Source: Sorex araneus | Lineage: Eukaryota; Chordata; Mammalia; Eulipotyphla; Soricidae | Assembly: GCF_027595985.1 (NCBI RefSeq) | Contig: NC_073312.1 | Location: 9,497,926-9,561,925, forward strand | DNA: 64,000 nt | Direction: 5' to 3' | Shown: positions 55,201 through 64,000 of the stretch, in pieces | Position numbering within the stretch: position 1 is the stretch's first letter | Layout: each line of letters opens with the position of its first letter | Position numbers and translations under genes: made by a program | Notes under the pieces: generated by a model | What the model was told of the DNA's origin: nothing | What the model saw: only the letters and a program-made list of their open reading frames with translations | Databases searched by the model: none

Positions 55201-55349
55201 TTTGGGGGGATGCAGAACTTGTTCTGCTCAGGAATTCTATCTCTGCGCTCCTGGTGGAAGTTGTGACCATATATGGTGCCTGGGCTCGAAATTGAGTTGG
55301 ACCCTGTGTTGGTCCCTGCATTACCTACTGTACTATTCCTCCAGCCCAC
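55193..55349 (-). repeat. Old tRNA SINE
   Basis: Minus-strand copy: CTGCTCAGGAATTCTATC, CCATATATGGTGCCTGGG, CTACTGTACTATTCCTCCAG. It shares its pyrimidine-rich left edge with the polypyrimidine tract. Confidence 0.7.
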
Positions 55350-55399
55350 TTCTCTTTATTAATATGATTTTCTCAAGATTTTCTCCATTCAGACTATGT

Positions 55400-55567
55400 G
55401 TTTATTTTTGAACCATACCTGGCTGTGCTTGAGGGCTACTATGCCAGCTCTGCACTTTGGGATTTCTCCTGGTAATGTTCAGGAGACCACGTGCGGCCAG
55501 GAACGAAGCCCGGGCCTCCTGCCCTCAAAGCTCACTAGGCTTCTGAGCTATATCTCTACCACCACAC
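55400..55567 (-). repeat. Old tRNA SINE
   Basis: Minus-strand copy: AACCATACCTGGCTGTGCTT, CTCCTGGTAATGTTCAGGAG, ACGAAGCCCGGGCCTCC, TGAGCTATATCTCTACC. Confidence 0.65.
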
Positions 55568-55732
55568 CCTTTGCAATTTACTTACATGTTTTCTTTTCCT
55601 GGTTTATTCCAATTTATGAAAATAGTTTTGTTCTTGAGTTTTAAATTATTGTTTCAGTCTTCCTTCCCCCCCTCTTTCATTATCACTTTATTCTCATATT
55701 GTTGTCTTTTAAATCAAGGTTTTTTTTTCTCT

Positions 55733-55920
55733 AGGAGCCAGAGTAACAGCAGGTAGAGTGTTTGCCTTGGAAGAGGTGAATCTGGGTTTGATACCTGGTG
55801 CCCCATAGGTCCACCAAAACTACCAGGAATGACACCTGAGCACAGAACCAGGAGTAAGCCCTGAGCACCACCAGGTATGGCCTCGAAACAAATAGACTCA
55901 AACAAACAAACAAACAAAAA
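55733..55920 (+). repeat. Old tRNA SINE with (CAAA)n tail
   Basis: Plus-strand copy: AGGAGCCAGAGTAACAGCAG, GGTAGAGTGTTTGCCTTG, CTGGGTTTGATACCTGG, GAGCACCACCAGGTATGGCC, then ACAAACAAACAAACAAA. Confidence 0.8.
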
Positions 55921-55941
55921 CAAGAATTTTTCCCTCTATAT

Positions 55942-56387
55942 GAAACACCTAATTTTTTTTATTGAATCACTTGAGATACAGTTACAAAGCTTTCATGTTT
56001 GAGTTTCAGTCACACAATGATTGAACACCCATCCCTCCACCAGTGCACATTTTCCACCACCAATATCCCCAGTATTCCTCCACCCTCACTTCCAACCCTT
56101 TCCCTGCCTCTATGGCAGACAATTTCCCCCATACTCTCTCTACTTTTGAGCATTATGGTTTTCAGTACAGATACCGAGAGGCTATCATGTTTGATCCTTT
56201 ATCTACTTTCAGCACACATTCCCCCATCCCGAACGATCCCTCCAACTATCATTGACTCAGTGATCCCTTCTCTATCTCAGCTGCCTTTTCCCCCAGCTCA
56301 TAAGGCAGGCTACCAAGCATGGAGCAACATTCCTGGCTTTGTCTCTACTGTGCTTGGGTGTCAGTCTCATATTAGAAACACCTAATT
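55942..56387 (-). repeat. L1 3' UTR with target-site duplication
   Basis: About 420 bp of L1 3' UTR on the minus strand (TATTGAATCACTTGAGATAC to CTTGGGTGTCAGTCTCATAT). A perfect 13-bp duplication GAAACACCTAATT lies at 55942-55954 and 56375-56387. It is the longest of the short L1 3' ends with clear boundaries. Confidence 0.92.
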
Positions 56388-57446
56388 CTTTTCGAATGGT
56401 TTGTTCTGTTCTTTAAGTTATCTTCCAGACTGAACCTCTCTCACTCTTGCTCTCTCACTCTCAACCTCAATCTCCCTAGTTCACTATCATGTCTATTATT
56501 TTAAAGAACATCTGAATGTTTGTTCTATTTCCATAATGTGGATCAGGTTACTTCTCCTTTAGAACCCTCCCAGCTTCTCTGAGACACTCTGTGTTCTCCC
56601 CTAGTCGTGTGGGTTCTGCTGTCTGTTTTTTTTTTCTTAGTCTAGCAATGTGAAATAAGCCTCTTGTCAGGCACCACTTGGTTCTGCTTTCCTCTGAGAT
56701 GCTGTTGAGTAGCAACACTCTAGCTTGTTTCCTTGGTTGTCACAGAGCCTCTTGGCACCAACATTCTAACTAACATTGCTGAGGATTTTAAGAGATACTC
56801 TTTGAAAAAGTATTCTAGGCTCTTCAAGTCACCCGTTCACCCCGACAGCCTTCTCCCCAGTGAAAAAACATGGGTTGGGCATCTGAGCATTTCACTAATT
56901 TGCTCTCCTCCTTTAGAGCTGGCTATGACTATGGCTTGCCCTGAAATAGTACAATAATTTTTTTGTTTCTTTAGTTGCCACCTTTAGTAGTTAATGGCTA
57001 AAGTTTATATTTTTTTCCTAGCTTATATGCGCCTGGTTAAGTGTGGCCTTTTATAGAAATTAATTGTGCTCATTTTACCAGATACCAGAGTAGGATAAAC
57101 TCTATTGATTCAGTTTTAACTTATTTATTATTTATTTATTCATTTTTCTGTTCAGTCATTTCATATAGAAGGAGGACACAAGTCCTCCTTCTTCAGATCA
57201 TGGCGATTTGCTTTATCCCATCAGCATAGCCACTAAAATCTATTCTTAGGAGAAATTATGGTAGTCAAATGGGAAGGTTTTAACTTTTTTATGTCATCCT
57301 GTAAATGGTTTGTAAATGATAGTCAACATTTATTTGTTTTATGTTTTTTTTATTTTTCTGAACATTTTGCTAGAAAAAATGATACTTTTAATGATCATTC
57401 TTGATCATTATTTTCCTTCACATATTACATTATTATCCTTTTTTCA
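56388..57446. other. Unassigned intergenic sequence
   Basis: No recognised repeat or gene. It is AT-rich towards the right. Confidence 0.45.
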
Positions 57447-57514
57447 GAGTGAACCCAAGTTCCTCACATATGCAAAGCGAGAAGGCAAGTGCTCTGCCCC
57501 TGAGCTACATCTCC
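57447..57514 (-). repeat. tRNA-Ala-like pseudogene or SINE head
   Basis: The minus strand reads GGAGATGTAGCTCAGGGGCA, GAGCACTTGC, an extra CTTCTCGC-type insert, then TTTGCATATGTGAGG and GGGTTCAC. The acceptor, D-arm, anticodon-stem and B-box parts follow tRNA-Ala order, with TGC in the anticodon place. The insert would break the fold. A short A-run follows, so it is probably a retroposed copy. It differs from the shrew SINE head. Confidence 0.5.
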
Positions 57515-57574
57515 AATTCCTAAATTATTTTCTTAAGGTGGATTTATGAAAGGGGAATCTCTTTCATAATCTGT

Positions 57575-58107
57575 CTTTTAAGACAAATCCCCAAGTATGC
57601 AGACAGTTAATCTTTGACTAAGGAGCAAAAGGTATGAAGTGGAACAAGGAGAACCTATTCAATAACTGGTGCTGGAAAAAATGGTCAGTCACATTTTAAA
57701 AAATCGAACTCAGATTCCTTTCTAACACCAGGCACAAAAGTCAAATCAAATGGATGAGAGACCTTGATATTAGACCTAAACCCATAAATTTCATTGAGGA
57801 AAACGTAAAGAATACTCATGACATTTAAGCTAGAGATATCTTCAATGAAATCTAAACCATTGGCCAAGCAAACTGAAACAAACAAAGGGGACTATGTCAA
57901 ACTAAGAAGCAATGGTCCGAGTGAACAGAAAACTCATAGACTGGAAAAGGATCTTTGCCCACCACTCCTCAGGTAAAGGGTTGATATTCAAGGTATATAA
58001 AGCACCAATAGGATTCTTCAAAAACAAACACACAGCACCATCAGAAAATTTGGGGAACAGAATCCTGCTCAAAAAAGATATGCAGATTGCAAAAAAGCAT
58101 ATAAAAT
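57575..58107 (+). pseudogene. L1 ORF2 fragment, left part of a nest
   Basis: Plus-strand L1 ORF2: GGAACAAGGAGAACCTATTC, AACTGGTGCTGGAAAAAATG, GAGACCTTGATATTAGACC, CTCATAGACTGGAAAAGGAT, ATATGCAGATTGC. Frameshifted. It continues at about 58611 after an inserted block. Confidence 0.8.
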
Positions 58108-58327
58108 GTTCTATGAGAGAAAGAGGGAAAAAAGAGAGAGAGAAAGAGAAAGAGAGAGAGAAGAAAAGTGCCTGCCAGAGAGCAGACTGGGGTGGAGGGA
58201 TGAGGGGTGATGGGAGGAAAGCTGGGGACATTGGTCCTGGGAAACAGAGACTGGTGGAGGGATGGGTTTGGACTGTATGACTAAACCTAATCAGCTTTGT
58301 AAAGATCTATTGCACAGTGATTTGCGA
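58108..58327 (+). repeat. L1 3' UTR inserted into older L1
   Basis: A GA-rich run (58108-58165) leads into the L1 3' UTR (GACTGGTGGAGGGATGGGTT, TTGTAAAGATCTATTGCACA, GTGATT). The tail resumes beyond the next insert as CAGTAGTAAAATC plus a T-run. Confidence 0.65.
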
Positions 58328-58577
58328 TATCTGTCACTGTCAACTGTCATCCCGTTGCTCATCGATTTGCTCGAGTGGGCACCAGTAACGTCTCCATTAT
58401 GAGACTTGTTACTGTTTTTGTCATATCAAATACGCCATGGGTAGCTTGCCAGGCTCTGCCGTGAGGGCGAGATACTCTTGGTAGCTTGCCGGGCTCTCCG
58501 AGAGGGGCTGAGGAATCAAACCCGGGTCGGCGAGTGCAAGGCAAATGCCCTGCGTGCTGTGCTATCGCTCCAGCCTG
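58328..58577 (-). repeat. Composite SINE: tRNA head plus RTE-like tail
   Basis: Best preserved composite copy. Plus-strand reading: CACTGTCAACTGTCATCCCG, GATTTGCTCGAGTGGGCACC, AGTAACGTCTCCATTATGAG, GAGATACTCTTGGTAGCTTG, CTCTCCGAGAGGGGCTGAGG, then the B-box and head complements ending GCTATCGCTCCAGCC. TGATT occurs on both sides. It splits the L1 3' tail. Confidence 0.85.
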
Positions 58578-58610
58578 ATTCAGTAGTAAAATCTTTTTTT
58601 TTTGTAAGTG

Positions 58611-59395
58611 CCTTCAGCTGTTTTGCATCAGGGAGGTGCAATGACAGCAATGAGATATCATCTAAAACCATTGAGGCCGAAACACATCACAAAGAATAAA
58701 AACAACAAATATTGGTGTGGATGTGGGGAAAGATACTTTCATTCATTGTTAGTAGGATTCTTGACTGGTCCAGTCTCATTGGAAAACACTATGGACACTT
58801 CTCAGAAAACTAGGAATTGAGCTTTCCTATATCCCAGCAATTCCATCTCTGGACATCTACCCCGAGGATCCCAAAAATAAATTTAGAAAAAGAAATATTA
58901 CTCCAGTGTTCATCACAGCATTATTTACAATAGCTAAAATGGAAAACAATCCAGTGTCCAAGATGAGAAGCCAGATAAAGAATACGGTGGTACATATACA
59001 CAATGGCATACTACTCAGCTGTCAGAAAAAATGAAATCATGAAATTTGCTGCCAGGAAGATGGAACTGTAGAGTATTGTGTTAAATAAAGTTAGTCAGAA
59101 GGACAGCGACAGACAGAGAATAATCTTTCTCCTACGCTGGATATGTAAAACAGAATATGGGAATGACAAATGCCCAAAGTCAACAGAATTTGGGAACTTG
59201 TCTAGGAGAAAGCTTACCACTGAAGTTGGGAAGGGGGAATGAGGGACACTGGAACAATGGTGGAGGGAAGCAGACACCTGGAGGAAGAGTATGGTACTGG
59301 ACTATGTCAGTACGAAACCCTACTAATAATAGTTTGTGAAGCTCAGGGCAAAATAATTTTAAGTTGGGGAATTAGAAAAGGCATGGCCATTTTTT
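58611..59395 (+). pseudogene. L1 ORF2 end and 3' UTR, right part of a nest
   Basis: Continuation of the older L1: GACAGCAATGAGATATCATC, GGTGTGGATGTGGGGAAAGA, CCCAGCAATTCCATCTCTGG, CACAGCATTATTTACAATAG, CACAATGGCATACTACTCAG, GTTAGTCAGAAGGACAGCGA, then a 3' UTR with GGGACACTGGAACAATGGTG. Together with 57575 it makes about 1.3 kb of one old L1. Confidence 0.8.
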
Positions 59396-60597
59396 AAATC
59401 TTCTTGATAGAACTCACCAGTTTGTTTTCCATATTTGTTGTATTTCAAAATATACTTCAAATAGCTCATGTCAGAATCCTCAAAATAAATTTATTGCAAT
59501 GGGTTTCAGAGGAAACGGGGTGGGGGGGGAGGAAATCAGTCCAAGAAATAAGGATAGTTGTTTATCTGAAAATGGAAGTGACTAAGAATGAGGATATTTT
59601 ACAGTCCAAATGGTTTGAAAGTTGTGATCAGTGAGAACCAAAGAGAGGCGTTCTAAACCTGGGGAGAATGAGATGGAGCCCTCATCAGCTAGGCTTGGTA
59701 CTGAGACCAGAGTAACCCAGAAGGAAATGCGGGGTGTCAAAAAAACACTCTTAGTTTACAACATGTTAATTGGGTCTATAAAAAGTACTTAGAGATAGCA
59801 CACTGCTTTTTTTTTTTTGAGTTCCCACAAACTATCTGCTATGCTTTCAGCGTCTGCTGCAATGAGATAGTTTATTTTTACTCCTCTTTTCTCTCCCATA
59901 AAGAAAAATCAACAAAGTATTATCATGTTTCTTAAATACAACCGAACTCATCTTATTAAGGAAAAGCGAAGAAGGATGTGGCATCTTATTAGAAATGACA
60001 TGATGTATATACAACCATATGTTTTCAAAGGGTTTTCTGTCAGTGTTAATCAAAACTCCTCCAAATTTATGATCCTACAGAGCAGCATGTCAACCATATG
60101 GGAAATATCTCCCCTTCAATATTGAGAATTTGAATTAATAATAAACATTGCTTAGTGAACCTAAATGAGAAAAACATATCAATGTTGAATCATAGAAAAG
60201 TATAAACTTATAAAAAAATTTCCCTTGGGTGTTAATTTTTTTCTGGCATACTGTCTAATGTCTCTATCATGCTTCTTACTTTATTTTCACTCCACTTCAT
60301 ATTTATTAGATATAGAAGTGGCTGAAATCATGAGATTGTCTATTAAAGTGTGAAATAATCAGTATTCTGAATTTTTCCCCTTTGCCTTGAATTTTGGAGG
60401 GAATCAGTTGGAAAACTTGGAAGATAAACTAGGAAAATAACTCTTTTCCTGGTGAATGGTTAAAATTTGTCCACCTATGGCACATTACTAATATCTTTAT
60501 TGCACTGTCACATCTAGCTTTTTGCTATGTTAGGTGATAATATTTTATGATCTGTGTTATTCAATCTAGATTACTTTATAACATCAATTGGGAGAGG
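59396..60597. other. Unassigned AT-rich sequence
   Basis: No recognised repeat or gene. Confidence 0.45.
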
Positions 60598-60787
60598 AGG
60601 GGCCAGAGAGATAGTACATAGGTAGGGCACTTGCCTTGCATTCAGCCAACCTGGGTTCGACCCCCAGAATCCTAGATGGTTCCCAAGCACTGCCAGGAGT
60701 TATTCCTGAGGCAGAACTAGGAGCTGGGCATGGCTGCATATGACACAACAAAACTAAAAAAATTACCAAAAAAACAAAACAATTGGG
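60585..60787 (+). repeat. Old tRNA SINE with short target-site duplication
   Basis: Plus-strand copy (60598-60779): GGGGCCAGAGAGATAGTACA, GGGCACTTGCCTTGCATTC, CCTGGGTTCGACCCCC (intact B box), GCCAGGAGTTATTCCTGAGG. CAATTGGG flanks at 60585 and 60780. Confidence 0.85.
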
Positions 60788-62169
60788 TAAGAAGTCAGTC
60801 AGGGTCTTCTTAGCCAAATGAGTTGTTCCTAGTTGGAGGAAATGATGTTGATTCTTACGCATGGATCTCAAATAGGGACTTAGAGAAGACTGGGGAGGAC
60901 ATAGTCATAATTGGGAACAGGCCGATCATAAGCCAGAAATATACAGCTGTGGACCATAAACCCTATTCAACTGGCAGGAAAACTAGATCAGGGGCAGGTA
61001 TGAGGAGCTAATTTATCTTCACTGAGCTGTCTTCATCATTTGGAGGATGATGTGGATGAAGATGATAGTGATGACAGTGTTGATGATGATGTCTCGTTTG
61101 AGCCATCATGATATTAGGAAAATAGGCCACAATTGTAGTGATTTCAAAAAAAAAAAGGGTGCGGAAGACATGAGCTAAAATGACCCTCAAGGAGACAGCT
61201 TTCTATAATTTTTTTCCTACTAAGTCTGGTAGGAGGCCTCATTGGCTTTCTAGTTCGTAGAACACATGAAATAAATGAAATTTCTAAACCAGTTCATTTT
61301 GAGTTGATGAGAAGATTAACCTGGGTAATAGTCCATAGATCAGCGAGTCTGTTCATAGTCTTGAGATCATCAACTTCTATGTTCTGAGGGGACATAGGGA
61401 AAGATAATGTGTTGATCTGTAGTTGCTGAGAGAACTCCTCAGGTGGTAACTGGCAAGAGAAGAACCTTGAGCCTACAGATGCAAGGAACTGAGTTTTTCC
61501 AACAACTCTTGGACTTGCAGGGAGAATCTAACCTTCCCAAAGGAAAATGTCTCAATTACTTTATTTTGTGACCTTAAACACAAAGGGGCCAGGCACTTGA
61601 ACCACAGGTGGATTAACTTGACGGACTGGTATCAGTGAGTATCTTTTTGGTAAAATTTGGACTCATTTCAAATTATTCTTCTCAAATCTACTTGAATTCC
61701 ATCTGACAGGCAAGAGAATTTTTCCCCTTCTCTGACCTCTGTAGTCTTTTTAGTAGGTTTTTATTGTTGTTGTTAATAGTTTATTCTTTACATAATTTTT
61801 TGTGTACTGGGAAAATTTACTTTAGTTGGCAGTTGAAAACATTTCTGGCTAAGGCACATGCTTTCGAAGGGGCAATAATAAATCCTGACCATAGGAGATG
61901 ATAATATTGCATGTAGAAATTTACATTAGGATCTTCCGTGAACCTATAGAGGGCTACAAGGAAGATCTGCTAACTTGGTAACACATCCTACTTTGGAGTA
62001 ATAAATGAAGACACTGAGCTATAAGATCTAGAAGCAGATCTTATATCAGCTATAAGAACTAAAAGAGCAAAGAACTATCTATCCTCATAAACAGTGCAAA
62101 GTAATAGCCAGCAGTCTGGTGCAATAACAGACACCTCCAACATTTGGTGACTATATGGAACACAGGTTT
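60788..62169. other. Unassigned sequence with a degenerate GAT repeat
   Basis: No recognised repeat apart from an imperfect GAT run at 61041-61093. A few AAATTAG-type segments only. Confidence 0.45.
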
Positions 62170-62357
62170 CTTTCTTTCTTTTTTTTTTTTTTGCTTTTTG
62201 GGTCACACCCAGCGATGCTCAGGGGTTACTCCTGGCTTTGCACTCAGGAACTACTCCTGGGTGCTTGGGGGACCATATGGGATGCCGGGGATTGAACCCG
62301 GGTTGGCCGCGTGCAAGGCAAACGCCCTACCCACTGTGCTATCGCTCCAGCCCCCCT
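62170..62357 (-). repeat. Young shrew-type tRNA SINE
   Basis: Minus-strand, well preserved: long T-run, TTTTTGGGTCACACCCAGCG, ACCATATGGGATGCCGGGGA, TTGAACCCGGGTTGGCCGCG, CTGTGCTATCGCTCCAGCCC. TTTCTT-rich flanks are too simple to prove a target-site duplication. Confidence 0.9.
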
Positions 62358-64000
62358 ATTTCTTACTCTGTCACATATTTTTCTGAGAATACAGTTAGAA
62401 AGTTTTCATCAGTCCAGAGCTCAGAGTGGGGGTGGGATATCAGATGAAAGTGGAGGCTGACTCCTAAAGGCTTCTTCTGGAAATTGGTCATGCCCATTCA
62501 CATCTGCTTGGCCAAGATAAGTCATATAGCTCTATATGACACAAAGGGTGAGAAAAGTGTCATTCTACCCTGTACTCAAGAGAAAATCTGATTATTGAGG
62601 GAGAAGTGGAGAGGAAGGTACAGAGGATAGCATTCATAACTCTCACAAGGTTTTAGTCCATAGTTTCCCCCAAAGCACAGATTTCTGCAGGGGCAATACT
62701 GCCAGCAGTCCCTGAACATGCAAGACTAAACATATGTCTACAAAACCCCAAATTACTATATAATGAATAAATGCAATTTTATAGGAAATGACTATAAATG
62801 TATTTGTGCTGAATTTCAAGCCATTCAACAATAATAGCTTTTATTTCTAGCACATTTTGTTTCTAAGAACTAGTATTAAAACGAAAACTAGTATTATACT
62901 GAAGATGGCTTTTGAAACTTATGAAGAGTGTCTGTGAGTTTGATACCTGTCTGAATGGCTAAGTACCCAGCTCAGCAGAACGAGTAGGCCAGGTGGCTTT
63001 CATAAATGATTCTCAGGCAGCCTCTATCATTCAGGCTGCCTGACAATGTGGAGACAAATGCTTCATGAGGATTGTTTGGTTGGACTTAAAGCTCCAGCCT
63101 CCCCTCCCTCCTAGTGGCCTATGTTAAGATGATCATTTCATCCTTCAAGTTCTCCACAACCCCTAGAGTTCACATGAGTACAGAATTGCCTTTGAAACTT
63201 GTAGTGTTAGCAGAGGAAGGTGAACTCTTCATTAAGGAGAACCCAGTAACTTTTCTATGTATCTTTTCGTTAAAATCAATTGCAGTAAAATACCATTCCT
63301 AAATCTTTCTGACCAAGTTGGTTAAAAACTCCTGTGTTCTGAATGTCCACCTGTGACTGATGCTTCCCACTCGGGAGAGGAGAGGAGATCTTTGTTCTGA
63401 AATCTTTTGAGAAATATTCTATCATGTTATTTTGTTTCTGCTTTTGAATTCACTCTGCATCCAGTTCTTTTCATTGGTGCTGGTTGAAAGGGATGTGGAA
63501 TAAAACCAACACATTCGGAGGGGACACTCCCCCCTGCACCTGTTCTTTTCTTCTGATAAAGACCGGCCACAAAGGAATCAAGTACGAGGAGGAGAGTTCT
63601 CAGTTCTTTTCCCTTCTTACCGTTTTCTCTGTCTGTGGAATTTTCTTACACTGTTGGTTATGCCATATGATATCTTGCCGAGCTCCATCCCCATGAGAAC
63701 ATTCCCTAGACTTGGAGCTCAGAATCCACCTGCAAACTGCCTGATGATTCCAAAACAGTGTTCTTCATTTGCATTCCTCTCAACCGTTTGGAAAATGCGA
63801 CTGGCGATATGGAGAGCAAAAATGGTCTTATGACACAGACATCTTGCAATAATCCCTGCATCAGACAAAAGGGAAGAATTTTCCAAATACAAGTGGACAT
63901 ACCACCAAGAGAAAAGTAAACCGGAAAACAGCTTAAGTCCTTCAGTGCAGGTGTGCTGGCAAAAATTTCCATGTAATCTTCACACGGTTCCAGGTATTTA
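62358..64000. other. Unassigned sequence to window end
   Basis: No recognised repeat, gene or RNA. 63350-63700 is GC-richer with short open frames and no domain. Confidence 0.45.

Noticed and set aside
55011..55349. 112-codon arginine/glutamate/glycine-rich frame
   Set aside because: It is the translation of the polypyrimidine tract and a SINE; a composition artefact.

Overview
The window is eukaryotic, non-coding, repeat-rich mammalian DNA, most likely from a shrew (Soricidae, probably Sorex). The best clue is a tRNA-derived SINE that recurs about 30 times. It has an intact A box (TAGCATAGCAGG type) and B box (GGGTTCAAATCCC type), a body reading CATCCCATATGGTCCCCTGAG, and an end reading GTGTGACCCAAAAAGCA plus an A-run. 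I recall this family from Sorex, but I could not check it. Mammalian-wide repeats (L1, L2, MIR, MaLR and ERVL LTRs) fit a eutherian. I found no multi-exon gene, no bacterial or phage feature and no CRISPR. The only coding-like stretches are retroelement debris and one or two putative processed retrocopies.

Layout. 0-9.2 kb: old L1 and MaLR remnants with SINEs, one composite SINE and an L1 3' end (2985-3730). 9.2-17.8 kb: nearly repeat-free, AT-rich DNA with two G-quadruplex motifs, the best place for constrained regulatory sequence. 17.8-25 kb: old L1, several L1 3' ends, a 280-bp polypurine tract and an array of about 375-bp diverged tandem units (23042-24150). 25-32 kb: an RTE-type LINE fragment (25217-25726), an inverted L1, MaLR and ERVL LTRs, SINE clusters and a complete non-autonomous element with an RTE-like 3' end (31295-31951). 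32-45 kb: SINE doublets, L1 ORF2 fragments, MaLR LTRs and a putative retrocopy with an open 124-codon frame (44530-44943, minus). 45-57 kb: fairly unique DNA with a MIR, short L1 3' ends carrying clear target-site duplications, and several old SINEs. 57-59.4 kb: a three-layer nested insertion. 59.4-64 kb: mostly unique.

How the elements relate. Two retroposition partnerships are visible. L1, seen here as many 5'-truncated 3' ends, presumably mobilises the A-tailed tRNA SINEs and the retrocopy. Separately, the RTE-type LINE fragment shares its ORF2 C-terminal and 3'-end sequence with the 657-bp non-autonomous element and with three composite SINEs that combine a tRNA head, a body and an RTE-like tail. 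That matches the BovB/Bov-tA arrangement of ruminants. Element names are by recognition only; edges are accurate to about 10 bp where a target-site duplication was found and about 30 bp elsewhere.
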